Under the pieces are notes generated by a model. The model made no database searches. It was not told the DNA's origin and worked only from the letters and a program-made list of their open reading frames with translations. 64,000 nucleotides of DNA. Source: Chitinolyticbacter albus. GTDB taxonomy: Bacteria; Pseudomonadota; Gammaproteobacteria; Burkholderiales; Chitinibacteraceae. The stretch is from assembly GCF_024437655.1 (NCBI RefSeq), contig NZ_JANBVF010000030.1, forward strand, positions 1 to 64,000, written 5' to 3'. The translations under genes and the position numbers were made by a program. Below are positions 18,131 to 26,610 of this stretch, piece by piece (positions within the stretch are counted from its first letter, which is position 1; every line of letters begins with the position of its first letter).

Positions 18131-18397
18131 GAACCTGCTCACGATCTTTTCGCGCCGGCGCCGGTCCGTAAAATGGTCAGGCACAAGGCGGACGACGCTG
18201 CCAATAGCAGTGGCTATTGGCAAGGAGTGCAACGCAGTGAGTGACCGTTTTACGGGCCGGCCCTTCGGGTTCGCGCCATTGCCGACAGCGCGCGGCGTTA
18301 CGCGCCACTTGTGGTACCCGTACCACAGCGTGTCTCGTGCCTTGCGCGCTGCCAGCACTGCCGCGAACGCTGGTGCGAAAAGACCGTGAGCAGGTTC
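18131..18397. mobile_element. MITE-like element, 267 bp, with 23-bp terminal inverted repeats
   Basis: The left end (18131-18153, starting GAACCTGCTCACG) and right end (18375-18397, ending CGTGAGCAGGTTC) are inverted repeats matching at 22 of 23 positions. No open frame inside encodes a protein. The interior is strongly self-complementary: 18166-18179 pairs with 18242-18255 (one G-U), enclosing a perfect 10-bp hairpin (18199-18208 with 18213-18222, loop AGTG). A further hairpin lies at 18308-18325. It begins on the base after the pilR stop and ends 5 bases before the next start codon. A target duplication is not clean: CTAA flanks the left end and (C)TAG the right, reminiscent of the YTAR sites of IS5-group elements. 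Confidence 0.75.
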
Positions 18398-18402
18398 TAG
18401 CC

Positions 18403-19098
18403 ATGCTGTTCCAGCTGCCGCGCTGGGTCTGGCTGGGTGGTTTCGTGCTCGCCTGGGTGGCGGGCCTCGTCAATGTGGTCGGCTATCTCAGTTTCGAGCA
18501 TCAGGCGGTGACGCACCTGACCGGCACCACGACCTTGCTCGGTGCCGCGCTGGCCCAGGGCCAATGGGGCGCATCCGGCCACTTGCTGGCCGTGATTGCC
18601 TCCTTCGTTGGCGGCGCGCTGCTCAGCGGCCTTATCATCGGCGACGGTGCGCTGCGGCTTGGTCGCCGCTACGGTATGGTGCTGGGGCTTGAAACGATCG
18701 CGCTGGTGCTGGCGGTGCCCCTGTTGGAGCACGAGCTGATCTGGGGCAGCTATCTGGCTGGGCTCGCCTGCGGTTTGCAGAACGGCATGGGCACCACGTA
18801 CAGCGGCGCGGTGGTGCGCACCACCCACGTGACCGGCATGCTGACCGATCTGGGTCTGGCGCTCGGCCAGTGGCTGCGCGGGCGGGCAGTCGAGCCGCGC
18901 AGGCTGACGCTGTGCCTCGTGGTGGTGTCCGGCTTTCTGCTGGGAGCCCTGTGCGGCGCACATTTATTTGCAGCGCTGCATTACGCCGCGCTCTATGTGT
19001 CGGCCGCGACCACGTTCGCGCTGGCCCTCGTCTACTGGCTATACCGTTGGCGTACGCATGCGGGTGGCCTTGCCGGAAAAGATCATGCAGATCGATGA
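18403..19098 (+). CDS. DUF1275 (YoaK-family) membrane protein
   Basis: A 231-residue inner-membrane protein with about six hydrophobic segments. The DUF1275 signatures are seen: WVAGLVNVVGYLSFEHQAVTHLTGTTTLLG near the N-terminus, VGGALLSGLIIG, and GLACGLQNGMGTTYSGAVVRTTHVTGMLTDLG in the middle. The family is widespread and its function is unknown. The ATG at 18403 begins the recognisable N-terminus. The only Shine-Dalgarno-like sequence (GAGCAGG) lies inside the right repeat of the MITE-like element, so that element may now supply translation signals. It overlaps ampD by 14 bases. Confidence 0.88.
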   Translation: MLFQLPRWVWLGGFVLAWVAGLVNVVGYLSFEHQAVTHLTGTTTLLGAALAQGQWGASGHLLAVIASFVGGALLSGLIIGDGALRLGRRYGMVLGLETIALVLAVPLLEHELIWGSYLAGLACGLQNGMGTTYSGAVVRTTHVTGMLTDLGLALGQWLRGRAVEPRRLTLCLVVVSGFLLGALCGAHLFAALHYAALYVSAATTFALALVYWLYRWRTHAGGLAGKDHADR

Positions 19099-19666
19099 AC
19101 AAGGCTACTGCGACCAGGCGCGCCAGATCGCCAGCCCCAATTGCGATGCCCGGCCGGATGGCGATGGGGTGCGTCTCGTCGTGGTCCACAATATCGGCCT
19201 GCCGCCCGGCCAGTTCGGGGGCGACGACATCGAGCGGCTGTTCACCAACCGCATCGACCCGGCCGCCCAGCCGGGCTATGACGAGCTGGCAAAGCTCAGA
19301 GTATCGGCGCATTTCCTGATCCGCCGCGACGGTGAGCTGTTGCAGTTCGTGCCGACCGAAGCCCGCGCCTGGCATGCGGGCGCGTCGAACTGGTGCGGGC
19401 GTGAGCGTTGCAACGATTTCTCGGTGGGGATCGAGCTCGAGGGCAGCGATTTCGTGCCGTTCGAGCCGGCGCAATACCAGGTTCTGCTCGAACTCTTGGA
19501 CGCGCTGGCCAAACGTTACCCGCTGGAAGCCATTGTCGGCCACAGCGAAATCGCGCCGGGGCGCAAGACTGATCCGGGGCCGTTTTTCGATTGGACGCAG
19601 GTACATGCTGCATTGCCGCAACTGCGGCCGGCAAATCCGGGTGAGCCGGCGGTGGCACGGTTATAA
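19085..19666 (+). CDS. ampD: 1,6-anhydro-N-acetylmuramyl-L-alanine amidase AmpD
   Basis: A 193-residue cytoplasmic zinc amidase that cleaves anhydro-muropeptides in cell-wall recycling; its loss derepresses AmpC beta-lactamases in bacteria that carry ampR/ampC. The amidase_2 fold is clear: LVVVHNIGLPPGQFGG (first zinc His, residue about 34), VSAHFLIRRDGELLQFVP, AWHAGASNWCGRERCNDFSVGIELEG, and IVGHSEIAPGRKTDPGPFFDW with the other zinc His and the catalytic Lys/Asp. Length and motifs are typical. It overlaps the upstream DUF1275 gene by 14 bases. Confidence 0.95.
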   Translation: MQIDEQGYCDQARQIASPNCDARPDGDGVRLVVVHNIGLPPGQFGGDDIERLFTNRIDPAAQPGYDELAKLRVSAHFLIRRDGELLQFVPTEARAWHAGASNWCGRERCNDFSVGIELEGSDFVPFEPAQYQVLLELLDALAKRYPLEAIVGHSEIAPGRKTDPGPFFDWTQVHAALPQLRPANPGEPAVARL

Positions 19667-19696
19667 TCCGCGCAACCTCGCATCCAAGCCGCCCCC

Positions 19697-21586
19697 ATGC
19701 AATCGTCCCAGAGTTCCCCTTCCAGCCAGGCCGCGCTGACGCTGGCCGCGCTCGGCGTCGTCTACGGCGACATCGGCACCAGCCCGCTCTATACGCTGAA
19801 GGAGTGTCTGAACGGCCATGTGCCGCTGCCCATCATCCAGGAAAACGTGTTTGGCATGCTGTCCATGGTGTTCTGGGGCCTGGTGCTGGTGGTGTCGATC
19901 AAGTACGTGGTGCTGATCCTGCGCGCTGACAACCGCGGTGAAGGCGGCGTGCTGGCGCTGATGGCGCTGGCGCTGCGCGAGGCCGGTACCGGAACGCGGC
20001 GTGCCTTGCTGTTCACTGCGCTCGGCATCTTCGGCGCGGCGCTGTTCTACGGCGACAGCATCATCACTCCAGCGATCTCGGTGCTGTCCGCGCTGGAAGG
20101 CATAGGCGTGATCTCGCACCGCTTCGACGGCTATATCGTGCCGGCGACCATCGTCATCCTGGTTGCGCTGTTCGTGCTGCAGGCACGTGGCACGGCCAGC
20201 GTGGGCAAGGTGTTCGGCCCGGTGATGGTGCTGTGGTTCACCGCGCTGGGCCTGTTGGGGCTGTGGCAGGTGATCCAGTACCCGTACGTGCTGGCGGCGA
20301 TCAACCCGATCTACGCGCTGCAGTTCATCGTTCACCACGCCTGGCAGGCCTTCGTGCTGCTCGGCGCCGTGGTGCTGGCGCTGACCGGCGCCGAGGCGCT
20401 CTACGCCGATATGGGCCACTTCGGCCGCCCCGCCATTCGCCGCGCCTGGTTCGGCCTGGTGTTGCCGGCGCTGGTACTCAATTATTTTGGCCAGGGCGCC
20501 CTGCTGATGCAGAACCCCGAGGCGATCAAGAACCCGTTCTTTCTGATGGCGCCGTCCTGGGGCCTGGTGCCGCTGGTGGTGCTGGCGACTGTCGCCACCG
20601 TGATCGCGTCGCAAGCGGTGATCTCGGGTGCGTACTCGATGACCAACCAGGCGATCCAGCTCGGTTTCGCGCCACGCATGAATATCGAGCACACGTCGGA
20701 CACCGAGATTGGCCAGATCTATGTGCCGGGCATCAACTGGTTCCTACTGTCGGCGGTGATCGTGCTGGTGCTGCTGTTCCGCACCTCGGGCAATCTGGCC
20801 TCCGCCTACGGCTTTGCCGTGACCTGCACCATGGTGATGACGACGCTGCTGGCCTTCACCGTGCTCGGCAAGCGTTTCACCGGCGCCGCACGCACCGGCA
20901 TCTTCGCCTTGCTCTCGGTCATGCTGGTGATCGACGTGATGCTGTTCTCGTCGAACGCGCTCAAGATCCACGACGGTGGCTGGTTCCCGCTGCTGGTCGG
21001 CGTGATCGCATTCACCTTGATGATGACGTGGAAGCGCGGCCGCGTCTTGCTGAACGAGAGGCTGCACCAGGGCGAGCTGCCGCTGGAGGGCTTTGTCGAG
21101 TTGATCGAAGCCAGCCCGCCGCAGCGGGTCGAGGGCACCGCCATCTTCATGACCGGCGACGCCGATCGCGTGCCGCACGCGCTGCTGCACAACCTCAAGC
21201 ACAACAAGGTGTTGCACGAGCAGGTGGTGTTCATGACGGTGGCGACCACCGACGAGCCTTACGTGGCGGCGCGCGAGCAGGTGGTGGTGAAGAAGCTGGG
21301 CGAGACGTTCTACCAGATCGTCGCGACTTACGGTTTCAAGGAAGAGCCGAGCGTGCCGACCATCCTCAAGCAGGTGACGACGCTGCAGCCTGAGCTCGAT
21401 CTCGATGCGATGCAGACCTCGTTCTTCCTGTCGCGTGAGACCATCGTCGCGGCCAAGTACCCCGAGATGGCGCTTTGGCGGCGCAAGCTCTTTGCGCTGA
21501 TGAGCCGCAACGCGGCACGGGCGACCAGCTACTTCAAGATTCCGCCCAACCGCGTCGTCGAGATGGGGACGCAGGTCGAGCTGTAA
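19697..21586 (+). CDS. kup: Kup-family potassium uptake transporter
   Basis: A 629-residue inner-membrane K+ transporter. The family signature lies at the start (LGVVYGDIGTSPLYTLKECL), followed by GEGGVLALMALALRE, FYGDSIITPAISVLSALEG, about 12 membrane segments to residue about 440 and a soluble C-terminal domain (VEGTAIFMTGDADRVPHALLHNLKHNKVLHE). This constitutive, low-affinity H+/K+ symporter works best at low external pH in E. coli. A TATAAT hexamer at 19662-19667 inside the end of ampD is a likely -10 box. A strong terminator follows at 21604. Confidence 0.95.
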   Translation: MQSSQSSPSSQAALTLAALGVVYGDIGTSPLYTLKECLNGHVPLPIIQENVFGMLSMVFWGLVLVVSIKYVVLILRADNRGEGGVLALMALALREAGTGTRRALLFTALGIFGAALFYGDSIITPAISVLSALEGIGVISHRFDGYIVPATIVILVALFVLQARGTASVGKVFGPVMVLWFTALGLLGLWQVIQYPYVLAAINPIYALQFIVHHAWQAFVLLGAVVLALTGAEALYADMGHFGRPAIRRAWFGLVLPALVLNYFGQGALLMQNPEAIKNPFFLMAPSWGLVPLVVLATVATVIASQAVISGAYSMTNQAIQLGFAPRMNIEHTSDTEIGQIYVPGINWFLLSAVIVLVLLFRTSGNLASAYGFAVTCTMVMTTLLAFTVLGKRFTGAARTGIFALLSVMLVIDVMLFSSNALKIHDGGWFPLLVGVIAFTLMMTWKRGRVLLNERLHQGELPLEGFVELIEASPPQRVEGTAIFMTGDADRVPHALLHNLKHNKVLHEQVVFMTVATTDEPYVAAREQVVVKKLGETFYQIVATYGFKEEPSVPTILKQVTTLQPELDLDAMQTSFFLSRETIVAAKYPEMALWRRKLFALMSRNAARATSYFKIPPNRVVEMGTQVEL

Positions 21587-21603
21587 TGGTCGGCCAGCGA
21601 GCG

Positions 21604-21630
21604 AAAACGGGCACCAAGGTGCCCGTTTTT
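21604..21630. terminator. bidirectional intrinsic terminator
   Basis: AAAACGGGCACC (21604-21615) pairs with GGTGCCCGTTTT (21618-21629). A-run and T-run flank the stem, so it serves both kup and the convergent HAD gene, whose stop is at 21630. Confidence 0.9.
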
Positions 21631-22274
21631 CATTGCCAGCCGTTGCGACGCAGCGGCAGGTGATGCAACCCAGGCAGCAGCACATCGACCGCCGCGTGAC
21701 CGCGTCGATGGGGGCGCAGCCACACCGTCTTCATGCCCAGGCGCTTGGCCGTCCTCAGGTTGGCGATGCTGTCCTCGACCATGATGCAGCGCCGCGGTTG
21801 CAGCTTCAGTTGACGGCACAGCCGCCTATAGCTGCGGGCAAACGGCTTGGGCGTGTGCGACAGCGCGTCGACCCCCACCACGCGCACAAAGTGTCGCGAA
21901 ATGCCCAGGGCGGCGAGCATGGCGACGCCATAGTGGGTGGGACCATTGGTATAGAGCACCTTGCGTCCCGGAAGGCGCGCCAGCGTGCGCTTCAGCCCGG
22001 CAACCGGATGGAGCGGGGCCACTAGCCGCGGCAGCGGGTGGACGGCGTCGAGAAAGTCGTCCGGGTCTATGCCCTGGTGGTGACGAATCAGGCCAAGCAG
22101 CGTAGCGCCATAGCGCTGCCAGTAGTGGCGACGCAGCCAGTCCGCCTGCTCCTTGCTCACGGCGAGCCGGCTGGCGATCCAGCGCGTCATCTCGCCGTCG
22201 ATGACGGGGAAGACGTGGCGGTGCGCGTGATGCAGCGTGTCGTCGAGATCGAACAGCCAGGTAGGATGGGGCAT
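21630..22274 (-). CDS. HAD-superfamily pyrimidine 5'-nucleotidase-like protein
   Basis: A 214-residue HAD hydrolase. Motif I is WLFDLDDTLHHA (residues about 5-16, nucleophile Asp and acid Asp), motif II VLYTNGPTHYG, motif III Lys in TPKPFARSYR, and motif IV MVEDSIANLRTAKRLGMKTVWL. The DLDDTLH and TNGP pattern is that of Sdt1-type pyrimidine 5'-nucleotidases, which release nucleosides from UMP/CMP. Homologues sit near argB in many betaproteobacteria; here argB is 1.5 kb upstream on the same strand, with a CBS protein and a receiver protein between. It ends at the shared terminator. Confidence 0.85.
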   Translation of the reverse strand: MPHPTWLFDLDDTLHHAHRHVFPVIDGEMTRWIASRLAVSKEQADWLRRHYWQRYGATLLGLIRHHQGIDPDDFLDAVHPLPRLVAPLHPVAGLKRTLARLPGRKVLYTNGPTHYGVAMLAALGISRHFVRVVGVDALSHTPKPFARSYRRLCRQLKLQPRRCIMVEDSIANLRTAKRLGMKTVWLRPHRRGHAAVDVLLPGLHHLPLRRNGWQ

Positions 22275-22322
22275 GGCAGCAAAAAGCCGGCGCGCGGCCG
22301 GCTGGGCGAGGATGGGGTTGGA

Positions 22323-22757
22323 TCAACGTCCGTGAATGTAATGCGAAAGCTGCTCGATGGTGAACTCCTGATCGGCGATTTTCTCGCGTACCAGGTCGCC
22401 GATCGACAGGATGCCCAGCAGTCTGTCACCGTCGAGTACCGGCAGGTGGCGGATGCGCTTCTCGGTGATCAGTGCCAGGCACTCGTCGACCAGCATGGTC
22501 GGCGGCACACAGACCAGACGCCGGGTCATAATCTCGGCAACGGCGGTACCCGCGGAGGTCTTGCCCATCAGGATCACCTTGCGCGCATAGTCGCGCTCGG
22601 AAAAGATGCCGACGAGCTTTTCTCCTTCCATCACCAGCACGGCACCGATATTCTTTTCGGCCATCAGTTGCAGCGCCTGGTAGACAGTGGCCTGGGGCGA
22701 GATCGAGATCGTTTCGTTCAGCTGTTTCTCGGCCAACAGGTGGCGGGCATTCTTCAT
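22323..22757 (-). CDS. CBS-pair domain protein
   Basis: A 144-residue cytoplasmic protein made almost entirely of two CBS motifs: residues about 10-65 (ETISISPQATVYQALQLMAEKNIGAVLVMEGEKLVGIFSERDY) and about 75-130 (ITEKRIRHLPVLDGDRLLGILSIGDLV). CBS pairs bind adenine nucleotides and act as energy or redox sensors. Stand-alone versions of this length are common and usually of unknown partner. It could be co-transcribed with the HAD gene 48 bases downstream. A GAGG-type ribosome-binding site precedes the ATG. Confidence 0.92.
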   Translation of the reverse strand: MKNARHLLAEKQLNETISISPQATVYQALQLMAEKNIGAVLVMEGEKLVGIFSERDYARKVILMGKTSAGTAVAEIMTRRLVCVPPTMLVDECLALITEKRIRHLPVLDGDRLLGILSIGDLVREKIADQEFTIEQLSHYIHGR

Positions 22758-22841
22758 TGGTAAGCCTCGGGCGGTGGGGACACTTCCAATCTAGTCGCAG
22801 GCCTTCAAACCGCAAGGGCGCGCCGGCCACGCCTATTGTGA

Positions 22842-23642
22842 TCAGAGCGCAAGCAGTTGTACCAGCAGCGCCTTGACGCTTTCGGTGTCGAAGGGTTTGT
22901 CACAGATGGCCGAGACGCCCGCCTCCTGCACCGCGGCCAGCCGGCCCTCATTGTGTTCGGATGACACCATCAGCACCGGCACCGTGCTTTGCACGCTGCG
23001 GGAGCGGATGTATGCGGTCAGCTCGCGCCCGTCCACCTCGGGCATGTTGTAGTCGGTGACGACAAGATCAAACATGATCTCATCGAGCGCGGCCATGCCT
23101 TCGCGTCCATTGCTGGCCTCGACGAAATGCTCGAAGCCGAGCTTTTCCAGGATCGTCCGGATATGGCGGCGTGCCATGGCGCTGTCGTCGACCAGCAGCA
23201 CCTTGAGGTCATCGACATGCAGCAGGGCGAAGGCGTCGCGATCGACGTCGGCGTTGAGGAAGGACAGCGTGTTGTTGAGCGCGAAGGCGAGCTGCTCGTG
23301 GGTGAACGGCTTGGGCAGGATGGCGAGCGAACCGGCCTGGCGGATCGGTTCGAGCACCTGCGGCCGCGTCTCGGACGAGATCAGGATGAAGGGCAGGTGG
23401 CCGTACTCGCTGTCTTCGCGCAGCGCATAGACGAGATCGGTACCGGTCATGTCCGGCAGGTAGAGCGCGCACAGCAGCGCGTCGAGCGGTGGGCCGCCGA
23501 TGATGCGTTCCATGGCCGACTTGCCGTCGGGTACGTGCTCGACGCGCGTGACGCCCAGCTTGGCCAGCTCCTGCTGGATGAAGTGCGCCTGCACGCCGGA
23601 GGGTTCGACTAGGCACAGGTTCAGGTACTTGAGCTCTATCAT
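22842..23642 (-). CDS. double-receiver response regulator with one degenerate domain
   Basis: A 266-residue protein of two CheY-like receiver domains and no output domain. The second (about 146-266) is complete: acidic pair DD152-153, phospho-acceptor Asp197 (VVTDYNMP), Ser227 and Lys249 (CDKPF). The first (about 7-128) keeps the fold, with YLPDMTG, LISSE and LPKPF, but has Ala59 where the acceptor Asp should be (LLCALYLP) and EPS in place of the acidic pair, so it cannot be phosphorylated there. It may be a dimerisation or inhibitory module. No kinase is adjacent. It could act in phosphorelay or chemotaxis-type signalling. Confidence 0.88.
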   Translation of the reverse strand: MIELKYLNLCLVEPSGVQAHFIQQELAKLGVTRVEHVPDGKSAMERIIGGPPLDALLCALYLPDMTGTDLVYALREDSEYGHLPFILISSETRPQVLEPIRQAGSLAILPKPFTHEQLAFALNNTLSFLNADVDRDAFALLHVDDLKVLLVDDSAMARRHIRTILEKLGFEHFVEASNGREGMAALDEIMFDLVVTDYNMPEVDGRELTAYIRSRSVQSTVPVLMVSSEHNEGRLAAVQEAGVSAICDKPFDTESVKALLVQLLAL

Positions 23643-23720
23643 GAGGCACCCCGTTGTCAGCTTTGAGCTTTGGCCCGGCGGCCAACCTTGTCAAGGGTCA
23701 GAATGGAATGCCCCGCATGC

Positions 23721-23744
23721 AAAAGGCCACCTCGCGGTGGCCTT
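23721..23744. terminator. terminator after argB
   Basis: AAAAGGCCACC (23721-23731), loop TCGC, GGTGGCCTT (23736-23744). On the minus strand the stem is followed by TTTT, 18 bases after the argB stop. Confidence 0.8.
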
Positions 23745-23761
23745 CTGGATACGGATGGGGC

Positions 23762-24830
<1,069 letters not shown>

Positions 24831-24838
24831 TAAATCGG

Positions 24839-25486
24839 ATGGCATTGATGCAGTGCCCACTCAGCAAACGCTGGTCCCGTCGCAAGGAAGCGCGGCCGCA
24901 AGAAATCCTCGAAGCGGCGCTGGAGGTGTTCACCGAGAAGGGCTACACCGCCGCCAAGATCGAGGATATCGCCAGCCGCGCCGGCGTCACCCGTGGCACG
25001 CCCTACCTCTACTTCAGCAACAAGGAAGAGATCTTCAAGGCGGTACTGCGCGAATTGCTGCTGCCGCAGCTCGGGATGGCCGAGCTTGCACAGACTCCGC
25101 TCGAGGGCAGCGCTGCCGATGCGCTGCGCCACATCGTCGGCCTGTGGTGGGAGCGCATGGGCGCGACGCGTTTTTCCGCGCTGCCCAAGCTGATGATCGC
25201 CGAGGCGCGCAATTTCCCGGAAGTGGCGCAGATCTATTACGACGAATTCATCGCACCGGGTCAGGCGCTGATCCGGCGGGTGCTCGAATACGGCATGGGG
25301 CGCGGCGAGTTTCGCCAGGTCGATGTCGACAGCCTGCTGCACCTGATTCCCGCACCCATCGTGATGCTGATGATCTGGCAGCACGCCTTCGCCCCCTGTG
25401 CCCAAGGCGCACCGCTCGATCCGTACCGCTATCTCGACGCCATGCTGGCCACGCTGCTGCATGGCATCGCCACCGATTCCCCATGA
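24839..25486 (+). CDS. TetR/AcrR-family repressor of the adjacent efflux operon
   Basis: A 215-residue regulator (212 if started at 24848, which has GGATGG five bases upstream). The N-terminal helix-turn-helix is canonical: EILEAALEVFTEKGYTAAKIEDIASRAGVTRGTPYLYFSNKEEIFKAVLRE. The C-terminal ligand domain includes LPKLMIAEARNFPEVAQIYYDEF, common in repressors of RND pumps. An ATG at 24815 is in frame but lies inside the operator palindrome, so it is an unlikely start. The gene heads an operon with adaptor, pump and outer-membrane genes, spaced 17 bases or overlapping. It is expected to be released from DNA by pump substrates. Confidence 0.88.
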   Translation: MALMQCPLSKRWSRRKEARPQEILEAALEVFTEKGYTAAKIEDIASRAGVTRGTPYLYFSNKEEIFKAVLRELLLPQLGMAELAQTPLEGSAADALRHIVGLWWERMGATRFSALPKLMIAEARNFPEVAQIYYDEFIAPGQALIRRVLEYGMGRGEFRQVDVDSLLHLIPAPIVMLMIWQHAFAPCAQGAPLDPYRYLDAMLATLLHGIATDSP

Positions 25487-25503
25487 TCCGAGGATCCTTC
25501 CCG

Positions 25504-26610
25504 ATGAAGCAGAGACTTTTCCGCCAGTACCTGTGGCCGCTGGCCCTGGCTGCGTGCGTTACGCTTACCGCCTGCAAGGAAGAAACCAAACCGGTGCCCG
25601 ATGTGCGCCCGGTACGCGTGATGCAGGTCGGCGGCGCGGTGGCCGAATCCGGCGCCGAGTTGGCCGGCACGGTGCGTGCCCATGTCGAGACGCCGCTGTC
25701 GTTCCGTATCGGCGGCAAGCTCATCGAACGGCGGGTCGACATCGGCAGCGTGGTCCGGCGCGGCCAGGCCATCGCCCGCATCGATCCGCAGGATGCCTCG
25801 CTCAATGCCACTGCCGCCGATGCCCAGCTGGCGTCGGCCAACGCACGCCTGGCGCAGGCCAAGATGGACTACGAGCGCGCGGTGCAGCTCCTGGCGCAGA
25901 AATTCGTCAGCCAGGCCGAGGTCGACAACCGCAAGACCGCGCTCGATGCCGCGCGTGAGTCGGCCAAGCAGGCTGGCGCGCAGCGCGATCTGGCTCGCAA
26001 CCAGGCCGGCTACACCACGCTGACCGCCGATGCCGACGGCGTGATCACCGAAGTGCTGGCCGAGCCGGGGCAGGTGGTCGCCGCCGGGCAGGGTGTGGCC
26101 AAGCTGGCGCGCGACGGCGTGCGCGAGATCGCGCTCGATGTGCCCGAGCAGCTGCGTGGTGCGGTGAAGGTGGGCGATGCGGTACTGATCCGCATCTGGG
26201 CGCTGCCGGGGCGCGAGATCAAGGGTCATGTCAGCGAGCTATCGCCGGCTGCTGATGCGGCGGCGCGCACCTATCCGGCTCAGGTGGCGTTCGACGAGGC
26301 GGTAACCGATGTGCAACTGGGCATGAGTGCCAGCGTGCGCCTGGCGCAGCCCGGTACCGCGGCGGCCAATGGCCGTGCCCGCGTGCCGCTGACGGCGCTG
26401 TTCGGCAATACCGGCGCGCAGAAGGTGTGGCGCTTCAACGCCAAGGCGGGTACGGTGCAGGCGGTACCGGTCAAGGTGGCGGCGCTGATCGAGGATGCCG
26501 CGCTGGTCGAGGGCGTGCGAGCAGGCGATCTGATCGTCACTGCTGGCGTGCACCTGCTGCGTGAAGGCCAGCAGGTGAAGCGGCTGGCCGATACGAGGGC
26601 CGGCGCATGA
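25504..26610 (+). CDS. RND efflux periplasmic adaptor lipoprotein
   Basis: A 368-residue membrane fusion protein. It has a lipoprotein signal with lipobox LTAC (Cys about residue 22), a barrel-sandwich/lipoyl half ETPLSFRIGGKLIERRVDIGSVVRRGQAIARIDPQD, and an alpha-hairpin of about 80 residues (LNATAADAQL ... AGAQRDLARNQAGY). The second lipoyl half is TTLTADADGVITEVLAEPGQVVAAGQ, and beta-barrel and membrane-proximal domains follow. It links the inner-membrane pump to the TolC-type channel. The start at 25504 gives the signal peptide; an in-frame ATG at 25483 overlaps the tetR stop. It overlaps the pump gene by four bases (ATGA). Confidence 0.92.
   Translation: MKQRLFRQYLWPLALAACVTLTACKEETKPVPDVRPVRVMQVGGAVAESGAELAGTVRAHVETPLSFRIGGKLIERRVDIGSVVRRGQAIARIDPQDASLNATAADAQLASANARLAQAKMDYERAVQLLAQKFVSQAEVDNRKTALDAARESAKQAGAQRDLARNQAGYTTLTADADGVITEVLAEPGQVVAAGQGVAKLARDGVREIALDVPEQLRGAVKVGDAVLIRIWALPGREIKGHVSELSPAADAAARTYPAQVAFDEAVTDVQLGMSASVRLAQPGTAAANGRARVPLTALFGNTGAQKVWRFNAKAGTVQAVPVKVAALIEDAALVEGVRAGDLIVTAGVHLLREGQQVKRLADTRAGA

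Noticed and set aside
18241-18402. An upstream extension of the DUF1275 reading frame
   Set aside because: The frame stays open through the MITE-like element, but that sequence is non-coding and structured, and the DUF1275 N-terminus begins at 18403.
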